A stretch of 59,219 nt of DNA from Clostridia bacterium (lineage in GTDB: Bacteria > Bacillota > Clostridia > Christensenellales > Aristaeellaceae). Both the position numbers and the translations under genes were made by a program. A model generated the notes under the pieces. It saw only the letters and a program-made list of their open reading frames with translations. It ran no database searches and was not told the origin of the DNA. This document shows positions 35,801 to 44,831 of the stretch, piece by piece; positions within the stretch are counted from its first letter, which is position 1, and every line of letters begins with the position of its first letter. The stretch lies in assembly GCA_017937655.1 (NCBI GenBank), contig JAGBDE010000036.1:1-59219 (forward strand), in the 5' to 3' direction.

Positions 35801-38800
35801 GCCGTCCATGAGCTTAGAGGCACGGAGGGTGACGGAGGTCTTGTTGGGGTTGTACTCGTTGGTGAATTGAACCTCGCTGGTTTCAAGGGGCAGGATGACG
35901 CCATTTTCGTTTACCTTATTGACCAGCACCCAGCCAGCAGGGGTTTCTTCCCAGACTTCGTAGGCGGTGGAAGCGGGGATGTTGTCGAAGGTGATGGTTT
36001 CGTTCACCTTGAGATTGACGGTATAGCCATCTTCGGTAGCGGTGACTGCGCTCTGTCGGGGCTGCCATAGTGCCGTGAGGGTGACTTCCTGATTCTCACC
36101 ATATGTATTCCCCTGAGGAATGATGCAAATGCCTTCTTCTACAGGGTAGGTATTGGTGCCATCGGTGAAGCCCACCAACTCGTGACCGAAGAAGTAGAAA
36201 GTAGGAACAAAGCTGTACTCTGTGCCGCATTCCACCCACTGGGATTTCATCTCACCAGCGCCATCACCGTGGTCAAAATTCAGCTTGTAACTGATTTTAT
36301 GCCACACCCATACACCTGCATGTCCACCATCTCTAAACAGTTCAGACAAGGTTAATACCTGTTCTGGATCTTCTGCATTGACCCATTTGCCATCGTATGG
36401 TGCAGTACTTGGTGGATAAATATAACTGTCCAATTCAGCATAGTCATTACCGATTTTGATCCAACTTAGATTCCGCACATTGGTGTACATCTTATCCGAT
36501 GTTTTAGGCCATCTTGTATTCAGTGAACTGATATCCAGTTTTTCGAGAGCAGTACACCCGTAGAACATATACCAGAACCACGGGCTGCTTCCGTTTCTCG
36601 TAAAACTGCTCAAATCCAATTCTTTCAATTTAGTACATTCACGGAACATATTACTCCATCTTTTGTTTTTTGAAGTATCAAAATTCCGAACATTCAAACT
36701 TTCCAGATTGCTGCAACCACCAAACATGTAGTCCATATTCGTTACATTACTTGTATTGAAGGTTGAAACATCAATTTCTGGCAGGGTACTGCACTTGGCA
36801 AACATATACTGCATATCATTAACCCTGCTGGTATCGAAAGTGCCCAAATCAAGTTCAGTTAACCCAGAACAGTTATTAAACATATGGTCCATGCTCGTTA
36901 CCAGACTGGTGTTAAATGAGCTTAGGTCAATTGACTCTAAACTGCTACATCCATTGAACATGCTTTGCATGGATGTCACATTGCTGGTATCAAAGTTGGT
37001 CAAATCAAGTTCTTTCAAGCTGGAACAACCGCTGAACATTCTCTTCATATTTGTGATGTTCTGGGTAGTAAAATTGCTCAGATCGAGTTTTTCCAACGCC
37101 ATACAGTTTTCAAACAATCCAACATCATTCCAGTTGATTGATGTAACTTTACTGGTATCGAAGCTGCTCAGATTGAGGCTTTTGAGAGCTTTACAATCTG
37201 CAAACATACCACCCATTGCTGTCACATTGCTTGTATCAAAATTCGACAAATCCAGTTCTTGCAGTACATAGCAATCTTCAAACATTCTGTTCATGTCCTC
37301 AACTATGCCCGTGGAAAAATTACTCAAATCAACAGCAGGAAGTTCATAACAACCTTTGAACATTTCGTTCATATACTTAACATTGCTTGTATCAAAACTG
37401 CTGATCTGAAGCTGAGTCAATTTAGAACAAGCGGAAAACATTTCTGACATATTCACAACATTGCTCGTATTGAAATGCCGCAAATCGAGATTGGTTAGCT
37501 TGGTACTATAGAACATTTGCGACATATACTTTACACTGGAAGTGTCAAAACTGCTCAGATTGATACTACGCAACGCCTTACAGTAATAGAACAACTGTGA
37601 CATGGTTGTAACATTGCTTGTATTGAAACTGCTGAGATCCAAGCTTGTCAATTCTTGGCAATTTCCAAACATTGCGGTCATATCCGTAACTTTGGCAGTA
37701 TTGAAATGCTTCAGATTCAGACTTTGTATATCGTAGCAGTTATAAAACATATATTGCATTTGTTTTGCATTCTGCGTATCAAAACTGCTTATATCAATAC
37801 TTGTCAAATGATCGCAATCCTTAAACAAATAGGACATATCTGTTACGGCACTGGTATTCAGTCCATTCAGGTTTGCACTTACCAAAGCCGAACAATTTTG
37901 GAACATATACGCCATATTGGTTACGCCACTTGTATCAAGCTTATCCAATGTAACTTGCTCAAGTTTGCTTTGATTCACAAACATCCACTGAAGCGTTTTT
38001 AGTTTTATATCTCCCTCCATTGATACGGAAACAATCGAATCCTTATTAGCATACCAAGGCCAAGCATTGTAACTTGCCGCAATATTCTCAAAATTTCTGA
38101 ATACATGATAAACCGTGCCATCAACAGTTGTGCTGGCGCTATTTGTTTCTCCAAATGTAAAAGTTACATTTGTATTATCAGATGCTGCTCCATTATAGGT
38201 ATAGCTACCATCTGTATTGGCATTCGCACGGAAGAACACCATCTCGCCGGTCGTTTCATTGAGAATTGCCAAGCCTTCACCATTCAGATTGCTTGCAGTA
38301 TATGCTTGGGTGGGAGCTTGGACAACAGGTTCAGCATGATCCATTACAACAGGCTGCACTGTAGGAATGACAACCGGCTGTTTTGTGGGCTTTACCGTGG
38401 GCTGCACCGTGGGGGCAGGCGTAATAAGCCCCGACGACTCGCCAATGGTCAAGTTAGGCGTAGGTGTAGGGGGTACAGCCAAAGCTGGCGTTACTTCCGG
38501 GCCGGAGAAATCATAGTCGATATCTGGTGCCGCTTCGCCAGACAGTTTTACATGGAAAGTAAACTCCTGTCCGGGATTGCTGCTTCCCGTGCCCTGCACC
38601 CGCTTGGTCAGGCTTAGGCTGCCGGGTTTGAGGGTGTTTTCAAACACGGGCATGGTCAAATCACCGGTGATGGTCATTTTGCCCGGCACGGTTCCCACTC
38701 CGTCGCAATATGTGCATTTTCTAATATCATCATCGTCCTTGATAGTCGCATAATAGTGATTTCCTCCACCGTACGCATCGCCGTAGGAATATGCGCTATA

Positions 38801-41800
38801 CACCGTCATGAACGTTTGTCCGCTCCAAGACCGTATCTCCACATAATATCCGCCGCTCGCAAATGATTCTGACAGACCGCATCCGCCGCATTTGCTGCAT
38901 TTTTCACCGTTTGCATCCTTTCGGAAACCACCACATGCGTCACAGAAGCCATTTCTTCCATAATTTACCTTTCTGGTAGACGTAGAGCCATTTTTGCTCA
39001 AATATGTTACACATAAATACCCCACACCAGAGCCCTTGCAACTGGAGCAGTCCACAATTTCCCGCTCATATCCCTGCGAATCCTGCGAAAAGCTCAGGGT
39101 ACCGTCGCCATTGTCAAACACCCTGAGGGTGATGACATATTCCTGATTAGAGTACACCACCGTATTGTCCCGGCCCTGCTTTTCGCGGATCAGGTATGTG
39201 TAGGTGGCAGGTTCGTCATCGTTCAGGCTCACATCGTTCTGGTCAAATTTGAGCGCGCCAAACACAATGTTGCCCTCGGCATCGTTGGTGGCTGTTCCAA
39301 GGCAATCGCCGGTGATATCGCCTGTTGCGTTGTCAAAAGCGTAAAGCTCAAAGGTGAATTCTTTTTCTTTCAGCGGGCGGCCTTCCAGCACCTTCCAAGC
39401 CTTGAGCACCACTTCGCCCTCGGCAGTATAGGTGTTATCAAAGGCCAGACTATCGGCGGTGCCGTTCGCCGTTGCAAAGGTGGGGGTCACGGTCAGGTTG
39501 CCATCGCCGGTATCATCGGTAACAGCAATGGTAACAGCGTATTCCTTGGCATCGTAGCCGTAACCGTTCGCGCCCATGTTCACTTCCCGCACAATGTACT
39601 GGAAGGTGGAGCCCGCATCGGCCTCGGTGTAGTCCAGCTGTCCAAAGATGGCCTCGGCAGCGGATTCAATATCCTTGCCGCTACCGCCGGTGGTATTGCC
39701 TTCCTCCGGCGCATTCACCCGGGCGGTGCGGATCACCTCACCGTAGGTGGGGCTATCCGGGTTATTATCCACCAGTTCAAAGCGGAACTGGTTCTTGCGG
39801 ATCTGACGGCCTCCGAGGCTCTTGTCAACGGTCAGCTGTGTGACACCTTTGGCAGAATAAGTGTTGGTGAATTCTGCGCGGGCAGTCTGTCCGGCACGAA
39901 TTGTTCCTTCCGCATCCTGAGATGTGACGGTGAAACCAGCAGCTTCTGTTTCAAATACCTCGTAAGCGCTCTCGGAGGGCAGGTCATAAACAACAATTTT
40001 CTGATTGCCCATCAGATGGAAGGGATCGCCATTTCCAATCTTGCCTTCTGCAACCTGCTTCCATTCGTCTCCGTTTTGCTCATAGACAATATAGGCATAC
40101 TTGTCCATCAGCGGCACAGCAGGCTGAGTGGGATCGGTCTGCTCCTGCAGCAGCACCAGCGTAAAGGTAAACTGCAATTTGGCAGCCGTGGCGGTAGCGT
40201 TCTCTACGGTTTTGAGCACTTCCAGGTTGCCCATGGGATGATAGGTGTTATTGACCATGGTGTAGTCAATGGATTCGCCAGCATACTTGGGCACGTATTC
40301 TTCTTCCACGCGGTAGACGTATTCATGGCCACCCTCGGCGTACTTATCAAGTTTGCCGAAGGAATAGGTCCATTTGCCATCGGCATCAGGGGTGACAACT
40401 CTGCTGGTCACATACTCGTCATCGCGATACAGTTTCAGGGTGACGCTCTGGGGACGCATGCCGTTGGCGTTGTCATCGTCGTTCCAGACCTTTTCGCCGC
40501 TGACGGGGATCTGTTCATTGGGATGCACGTTGATGAGCCGATAGTGGTTCAGGTCGATAAATTCTACCTTGCTCTCATAGCCCTCCACCGGAACTTCGGT
40601 GAAGGTGTACAGGTAGCGTTGGCCGTTTTCATTCACGATATCCAGCTGATTGAACTGCGCAGACCAGTTATTGGTCTGGTCCATCACGGCGGTGACAGGC
40701 TGATTCTTGGAATCCATTACCGGCTGGAAGTCTCCGGCCAGGCCCGCTACGCGACGCTCCACCGCCACAGTAACAGCCTCAGGGCGCAGACCGTCGTGGT
40801 TGTTTTGATCCTTCCACACCTTTTCCAGCTTGATCACACTGGGCACAATACCTACACGGGTGTAGTCGTTACGGATCATACGATAGTTGGACAGCCAGTT
40901 AGTACCGTTGGCGTTGGTTTGGCCCTGAATGAGGCGCACACGGGCGTTGTTGTAGGCATACATGTTGTTGGTGGGATCCATGGCGGCTTCCCAGTCCACA
41001 TCGCCGTTTTCGGTACGGGCGTATGCACCCTTGGCGACCCAAACATCCGGATTGCCGTTGTCATCAGGGGCTACCATGCGCAGATAACCGGAAATGCTTT
41101 CTTCCGGTTTCAGGATGAATTCAGTGCCGTCGGCACAGGTGGTGGCGTCAATGGCAATGGCGCTCACGGTCAGACCTGCAGGCACTGTCCAGATGCCTTT
41201 TGCATCCAGTTCAGCCACCTTCCAGATCTGGCGGTTGGTGATGTCATAGTTGCCGGAAGCAAAAAGTTCGGTGTCTGTATCAAAGTTGTCATCAGTAGAA
41301 CCGGATTTGCTGTCCGCAAATTGCAGCCCTGGCAACTGGGAATAGAGCAGCACGGGAGCAACGCCTGCGTTGACAAATTCGCTCAGGTCAACCTTTTGCA
41401 GCGTGCCGCGCCACTGGCCCTTTCCCTTCCAGACGCCGGACCAGTCCTTGCGTTCCTGGGTATGCGCAAAGTCTGCTGCCTTGGTGGCATCGGTGTCTTC
41501 GTCTGCGCTGGGATCGGGGATAATGTAGTTTTCAATGGTATCGTAAATGATGATGCCCTTTGTAGAAGTGGTCTCCGCAGAGGAAACACGCAGGCGGTAG
41601 GAATAGCCAAGGCCTTCGTATACTGTCACCTGTTCCTGTCCGTCTAAGCCCTGGGTCCAGATGCCCACAAAGTCATTGGAAACGGCTTTGTCCAGACCAG
41701 ATACCGCATAGGTCAAAGAAGTGACATTGTTGCTGCATTTGCCATATACGAAACGGTTTTCGCCGGGCTTTGTGTTGGGGTTGAGTCCAGTCATGGCAGA

Positions 41801-44578
41801 TGCAATATCGGCGGGCATGCTGGGAGTGGTGGCATTGTTGCCGCCCAAGGGGTTATCAGGGTCACCTTTTTGATTCTTGATGGTACCCAGGGTGCCATTC
41901 CTGAGATTATCCACGGTGGATTCAAAGGCCACATAGTTGACCAGATTTTTGCCATATTCATCCATGTCCAGCCAGGTATATGCAGCGGTAAAAGACAGCC
42001 TGGGTTGGTCGGCATAGCCAAGGCCGTTAGTATAGGAGGGCTTGGGTGTCAGCTCGGCCTCCACTACCAATAGAATGCGACCGGTGTCGTTGTAGTTGTC
42101 AATGGTATAGACGTTAGTGATCGTATCTTCATCGCGCAGCTTGATGGTATCCAGCAGAGGTACCACATGGGGAGGCAGCAGATCGTACCACACACCGGAG
42201 GTTTCGGCAGGAATAACACCTTCCTCTACGGCGGCATCATATTCGCTACGGTTTTTGAGATTGCTCTGTTCGGTGAGGGTGGCAGTATAGTGGATCAGCA
42301 GCCGCTGGTTTTCGTAATCACTTTCGTAGGTGCCGCTCTTGCTGAGGGATACGCCATAGCTGGCGCCGGCATAGGTGGCGAGGGAGGAGTCAAAATCGTC
42401 ATCCAACACCAATTTGCCTTCGCCGTTTTGATCCACCCAGCCGTACACGTCCATGATCACATCGTTTTTGAATTTGGTGGTGGGGTTTTCATTCTGCTCA
42501 AACAAATCCTTCACAATCTGACGGGTACGGTCAGAGGGCTTCATGGTAATGATGGGATACACATACCAGTCGATCATGGCAATATCGCATTTTTCAGCGG
42601 TCTTGCCATTGAATACATTGCTAACAAAGGTATGACGAACGTCTGTCACATTTTTGGGGAAATAGACGGTCATGCCGGAGGCAGTACAATCGGCGGACAG
42701 ATTTTTGAATGCAAAAGTACCCGTGCCATCCTCGCCCCAGGTGGCAATGGCGGCAGTATGCCATGTTTCCTCGTTGTTCAGCTGGTATTCAATCAGCAAA
42801 TCAGGGGTGGGCAGGGAACTGTCGGTCTTGTAGTTCCATGTGCCGTTCGAGTTTTTGGCATAGCGCATCTTACTAGGCACGGAGATGCGCAGGCCTTTCA
42901 TTTCAAAGTCCTCAGAAGTGAGGGGAGTGGTTTCGTAGTTGAAGAAGGTCTGGAAATCGTGAGTGATCTGCTTCCAGCCCAGCAAACCAAAGTCTGCATC
43001 GGTCAGTTCCATTTGGTTGAGCAGGGCGTTATCAGCAGAGCCAGGGTCGCCCACACCAAAAGTTCGGGGAGAGGTCCACGGATAGCCATAGCCGATGGTT
43101 TCCACCACGAAGTTCATGTCCACAGGCTGTTTGTTTTCCAGCTTGTTGAGAGCATAGCCGTAGAGCCAGTCTTTATGGGTTACCTGCTCCGTCCATTTAT
43201 TCACGGCAAAATGTCCGGTGGGGCGGCGATAACGGATAGGGGAATAAGGGACGATCACATTGTCTACGGCGGTGGTTACCTCTTGAGGATCGGCAGGCTT
43301 ATTCCACTGGTCGGCCTTCACCGACGCGTCCGTTTCTGTGAGGATCCACTCCACTTCGTTTTCGAAGTAATAGACACGCTGGGGTTCGTTGGCCCGAGGA
43401 ACATAAAATTTATCCTTGCGGTAAGCGGACCACATATATGCCGTATGAGAATATTGGATGCCAGTAGAGCTGATGCCGATATGATCTGCAATCTCGGCAG
43501 TAAAATCCAGATCGCCGTCTTTTAGTATGGTTCCCTGATAATTGGTGCTGCCCAGGAAGATGCCCTCGGTGACAAAAGAGGGCGTTTTTTTGCCGTCGGA
43601 GCCTACTACATATTCATAAGCGTCAGAAAGAACGTCCTGGATGTCCAAAGAGAAAGGCTGGTTATTTACATGGGAATGATAGGTATACCAGCGAACGTAA
43701 ACATAGTCTTCAGGATCAGTGCCTGCCGGCAAATTGGCCAGTAGTTCCTTGCTGAGTTCAGCGGGCGCGGTTTCGTACACGTCGCCACCTTTGTAGGCGC
43801 TGGTGATTTTGGCCCGGGTATCGATTTGCGCATCGATGGGCAGACTGGTCAACTCGATCGTGTTGCCTTGATTGGTCAGCACTTCGCAATGTGCAGTAAT
43901 GGGGTCGCTGCGGCTCATATCCACCACGTTCATGGGTTTGATATCGGTAATGGCAACTTCAATAGAGACGCTGGAAGTGGCGCCGATGGTACGGGTGTTT
44001 GTCAGTACGTAGTTATCACCGATGATCTGCCAGTTAAAATCCGCCTTTTTGGAGGGGGCGGCAGGCAAAGGCAACTCCAATGAACCGATGAGCTTGTTGG
44101 GATCTGTTACGCCAACCGTTTCGCCCTCCGCGCCGGTGGGAGTAAACTGGCGACTATGCCATACCTGTGCAGGAATGGTAATTGTGATATCGCCGGGAGC
44201 ATAGTCATACTGACCGGAGAACTCCACCTCTATCTTATAAATCATGGATAGGGGAGACGCGCTGGTGGTGGCAAGATACAGATGGCTATAGTCATCCAGT
44301 TCCTCTTGCGAAACAGCCTGACCATTGTTGTTGGTCTGGCTGTCGGGAGTGATCCAGACAACTTTGATACCTTCGATCTTAGAGCCATCCAGATCGTTGG
44401 TGCCAGAAGAAGCCGCGGGAGTATCGGATGCTTCTTCTGCGATGGCATAGGTCAAGCCGGTATGCGCGGAATCGTCGGCTTGCCAAAAATCGGTTGCCGG
44501 AAGAAGACCCTGAAAGCACAGGATCATTGCCAGCAGCAGACTCCATACCGTTTTGATCGATTTGCGTACACCCTTCAT
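32807..44578 (-). CDS. Giant sortase-anchored mosaic surface protein (3,923 residues)
   Basis: Cell-wall adhesin-like protein. Signal peptide at residues 1-35 (KTVWSLLLAMILCFQG). About 40-1,240 is a long beta-rich region without a family I recognise. Cna-B-like domains start near 1,245 (LEKVWKDQNNHDGLRPE) and 1,358 (EKVWNDDDNANGMRP). Pilin-type isopeptide-like domains start near 1,581 and 1,720; the second is interrupted by a four-CxxC module (38694-39049). A Pro/Thr linker (about 2,025-2,090) leads to about 18 BspA/DUF285 repeats, an InlB-like segment, further pilin-like and DUF7601-like domains, and two C-terminal Cna-B domains. The anchor LPDTG (32914-32900), a hydrophobic segment and KKRK end it. 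The ATG at 44578 is 6 bases after AGAGGTG. No sortase gene is in the window. Confidence 0.93.
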   Translation of the reverse strand: MKGVRKSIKTVWSLLLAMILCFQGLLPATDFWQADDSAHTGLTYAIAEEASDTPAASSGTNDLDGSKIEGIKVVWITPDSQTNNNGQAVSQEELDDYSHLYLATTSASPLSMIYKIEVEFSGQYDYAPGDITITIPAQVWHSRQFTPTGAEGETVGVTDPNKLIGSLELPLPAAPSKKADFNWQIIGDNYVLTNTRTIGATSSVSIEVAITDIKPMNVVDMSRSDPITAHCEVLTNQGNTIELTSLPIDAQIDTRAKITSAYKGGDVYETAPAELSKELLANLPAGTDPEDYVYVRWYTYHSHVNNQPFSLDIQDVLSDAYEYVVGSDGKKTPSFVTEGIFLGSTNYQGTILKDGDLDFTAEIADHIGISSTGIQYSHTAYMWSAYRKDKFYVPRANEPQRVYYFENEVEWILTETDASVKADQWNKPADPQEVTTAVDNVIVPYSPIRYRRPTGHFAVNKWTEQVTHKDWLYGYALNKLENKQPVDMNFVVETIGYGYPWTSPRTFGVGDPGSADNALLNQMELTDADFGLLGWKQITHDFQTFFNYETTPLTSEDFEMKGLRISVPSKMRYAKNSNGTWNYKTDSSLPTPDLLIEYQLNNEETWHTAAIATWGEDGTGTFAFKNLSADCTASGMTVYFPKNVTDVRHTFVSNVFNGKTAEKCDIAMIDWYVYPIITMKPSDRTRQIVKDLFEQNENPTTKFKNDVIMDVYGWVDQNGEGKLVLDDDFDSSLATYAGASYGVSLSKSGTYESDYENQRLLIHYTATLTEQSNLKNRSEYDAAVEEGVIPAETSGVWYDLLPPHVVPLLDTIKLRDEDTITNVYTIDNYNDTGRILLVVEAELTPKPSYTNGLGYADQPRLSFTAAYTWLDMDEYGKNLVNYVAFESTVDNLRNGTLGTIKNQKGDPDNPLGGNNATTPSMPADIASAMTGLNPNTKPGENRFVYGKCSNNVTSLTYAVSGLDKAVSNDFVGIWTQGLDGQEQVTVYEGLGYSYRLRVSSAETTSTKGIIIYDTIENYIIPDPSADEDTDATKAADFAHTQERKDWSGVWKGKGQWRGTLQKVDLSEFVNAGVAPVLLYSQLPGLQFADSKSGSTDDNFDTDTELFASGNYDITNRQIWKVAELDAKGIWTVPAGLTVSAIAIDATTCADGTEFILKPEESISGYLRMVAPDDNGNPDVWVAKGAYARTENGDVDWEAAMDPTNNMYAYNNARVRLIQGQTNANGTNWLSNYRMIRNDYTRVGIVPSVIKLEKVWKDQNNHDGLRPEAVTVAVERRVAGLAGDFQPVMDSKNQPVTAVMDQTNNWSAQFNQLDIVNENGQRYLYTFTEVPVEGYESKVEFIDLNHYRLINVHPNEQIPVSGEKVWNDDDNANGMRPQSVTLKLYRDDEYVTSRVVTPDADGKWTYSFGKLDKYAEGGHEYVYRVEEEYVPKYAGESIDYTMVNNTYHPMGNLEVLKTVENATATAAKLQFTFTLVLLQEQTDPTQPAVPLMDKYAYIVYEQNGDEWKQVAEGKIGNGDPFHLMGNQKIVVYDLPSESAYEVFETEAAGFTVTSQDAEGTIRAGQTARAEFTNTYSAKGVTQLTVDKSLGGRQIRKNQFRFELVDNNPDSPTYGEVIRTARVNAPEEGNTTGGSGKDIESAAEAIFGQLDYTEADAGSTFQYIVREVNMGANGYGYDAKEYAVTIAVTDDTGDGNLTVTPTFATANGTADSLAFDNTYTAEGEVVLKAWKVLEGRPLKEKEFTFELYAFDNATGDITGDCLGTATNDAEGNIVFGALKFDQNDVSLNDDEPATYTYLIREKQGRDNTVVYSNQEYVITLRVFDNGDGTLSFSQDSQGYEREIVDCSSCKGSGVGYLCVTYLSKNGSTSTRKVNYGRNGFCDACGGFRKDANGEKCSKCGGCGLSESFASGGYYVEIRSWSGQTFMTVYSAYSYGDAYGGGNHYYATIKDDDDIRKCTYCDGVGTVPGKMTITGDLTMPVFENTLKPGSLSLTKRVQGTGSSNPGQEFTFHVKLSGEAAPDIDYDFSGPEVTPALAVPPTPTPNLTIGESSGLITPAPTVQPTVKPTKQPVVIPTVQPVVMDHAEPVVQAPTQAYTASNLNGEGLAILNETTGEMVFFRANANTDGSYTYNGAASDNTNVTFTFGETNSASTTVDGTVYHVFRNFENIAASYNAWPWYANKDSIVSVSMEGDIKLKTLQWMFVNQSKLEQVTLDKLDTSGVTNMAYMFQNCSALVSANLNGLNTSAVTDMSYLFKDCDHLTSIDISSFDTQNAKQMQYMFYNCYDIQSLNLKHFNTAKVTDMTAMFGNCQELTSLDLSSFNTSNVTTMSQLFYYCKALRSINLSSFDTSSVKYMSQMFYSTKLTNLDLRHFNTSNVVNMSEMFSACSKLTQLQISSFDTSNVKYMNEMFKGCYELPAVDLSNFSTGIVEDMNRMFEDCYVLQELDLSNFDTSNVTAMGGMFADCKALKSLNLSSFDTSKVTSINWNDVGLFENCMALEKLDLSNFTTQNITNMKRMFSGCSSLKELDLTNFDTSNVTSMQSMFNGCSSLESIDLSSFNTSLVTSMDHMFNNCSGLTELDLGTFDTSRVNDMQYMFAKCSTLPEIDVSTFNTSNVTNMDYMFGGCSNLESLNVRNFDTSKNKRWSNMFRECTKLKELDLSSFTRNGSSPWFWYMFYGCTALEKLDISSLNTRWPKTSDKMYTNVRNLSWIKIGNDYAELDSYIYPPSTAPYDGKWVNAEDPEQVLTLSELFRDGGHAGVWVWHKISYKLNFDHGDGAGEMKSQWVECGTEYSFVPTFYFFGHELVGFTDGTNTYPVEEGICIIPQGNTYGENQEVTLTALWQPRQSAVTATEDGYTVNLKVNETITFDNIPASTAYEVWEETPAGWVLVNKVNENGVILPLETSEVQFTNEYNPNKTSVTLRASKLMDGTGAEANAFTFTLSENGSVLQTKQNAAGGSIIFDMIEYGKDDVGTHTYTIAEVTGKDGTINYDKASYTVTVTVADDAQGNLSAVVKYPDDQPPVFVNSTKPGALTVSKTTKGATDAAAGQTFTVQVLFTDAMGRPFAGEVTANGSAYSITDGYLTAKMGNGGVLNITNIPAGVHYQVSEPDSLPGWTMDSTKSGVIQSTKTSKENLLNTYVVKGVAAPRINKVLNGRTLTEDEFTFQLVDVNNSVVSVATNAADGSVIFPDIPYTSEGDYLYAVVEVPGNDETVSYCNDVVFVAINMADKDGKGLLTPTITYTLHDVSDEVNVDGENTITNKVKPGSLSVSKTVVSSNPAHDTQEFYFTLLLTDAAGQPLSGQYFIEKSGNTEYLTVTDGSAVFTLTGGETALISGLPHGANYAVTEADAAGFIQKSLGATGNIVVNQTASASFTNTYAATGEYSPVAQKSLSGKPLQADEFVFALLDEEGYELMSARNDENGNISFPALTFCETDVGTKVYQIVEVDSGAAGVTYDTVIQTITLNITDNRDGTLLITDDLNGQPVLFTNTYSDTTSHSISKNWLDDEDALGIRPDSITVELYQNKVKYSEASLTAESGWTYTFTNLPAFDAQGMKYTYEARELPVPGYSSSVNTQGNATTLTNSPLGVMEITKTVTEGNLQKAFPFTVTLSQGDQPVTGSFPAVGPDGALMATFGEDGAFHFKLKHGETMRIYELPIGVNYAVAETTGDGYVGELTEGSAEGIILRNELIRVGFTNAAKTTSFTVKKIWEGGSGAITLTLYANGKKMDPQPKYTRDGDVYTYENLRMYDDDGFTIEYSAKEKYFEGFVTIYENVSPHENTTNVVYNGGTIINRKVRQAEFQVYKRWRGLKENETPPAITLVLYCNGEKLDIKTPTPSNGWYKYYDLPDQYKGEPAVYTVMEEPLPGYEAAYQNAIGRKADCADNGGTIINTKLPDTGDRQPIAMWLTLAGVSLLIMILLVHKKRKLP
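32900..32914 (-). other. LPDTG sortase sorting signal
   Basis: Codes Leu-Pro-Asp-Thr-Gly, followed by a hydrophobic stretch (MWLTLAGVSLLIMILLV) and the positively charged KKRK tail. The complete tripartite signal for class A/E-type sortase anchoring. Confidence 0.95.
36470..38005 (-). repeat. BspA/DUF285 leucine-rich tandem repeats in the surface protein
   Basis: About 18 copies of a 26-residue unit with consensus L-x-x-L-(D/N)-L-S-x-F-(D/N)-T-S-x-V-x-x-M-x-x-M-F-x-x-C. Nearly every unit ends in Cys; copy 6 has Thr there and copy 11 has a 4-residue insertion. The repeats diverge at the DNA level, so they are old rather than recently amplified. The family is used for adhesion and surface binding. 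Confidence 0.92.
38694..39049 (-). other. Four CxxCxGxG-type cysteine motifs inside a pilin-like domain
   Basis: Reading N to C: CSSCKGSG, a lone Cys, CDACGG, CSKCGGCG and CTYCDGVG, the layout of the DnaJ cysteine-rich zinc domain but with longer spacers. The insertion separates EREIVD from the last strand VPGKMTITGDL of the surrounding domain. Confidence 0.8.
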
Positions 44579-44692
44579 TTGCAGCACCTCTTTGGTTATG
44601 GTAATCCAGGCGTCTAGGAAAGAACGTTTTGATCAGATGCCTGGAGAAAGAAACAAAAGGCAAAAAAGGCCCATTTTTCATTAAAATATAAT

Positions 44693-44721
44693 ATCATATT
44701 TTGTTGAAAATTACCATACAA
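44693..44721 (-). promoter_or_regulatory. Candidate promoter of the giant gene
   Basis: TTGTAT (44721-44716), 17-bp spacer, TATGAT (44698-44693), in an AT-rich region. The leader is about 110 nt. The rest of 44579-44797 contains no frame or repeat I can support. Confidence 0.5.
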
Positions 44722-44797
44722 AAGGGTTTAATTATGATAGCTTCTTAAGCAACTATCTTTCATCAATTGGTAAGGGTGCTATAGGGTTGTTAGAAAT

Positions 44798-44831
44798 AAA
44801 AAATCCAAACCAAAACTGGTTCGGATTTTTT
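44798..44831 (-). terminator. Terminator of the recombinase gene
   Basis: 15-bp stem (44831-44817 with 44812-44798), fully paired on the minus strand with one G-U, loop of 4, ending in six T. It begins at the stop codon of the decayed recombinase. Confidence 0.85.

Noticed and set aside
36470-38005. CRISPR array or recent tandem duplication
   Set aside because: The regularity is at protein level (26-residue units); the DNA copies have diverged and there are no identical direct repeats with unique spacers.
40016-43525. Two plus-strand frames of over 450 codons inside the giant surface protein gene
   Set aside because: No ribosome binding sites, no domains; they mirror the codon structure of the minus-strand gene.
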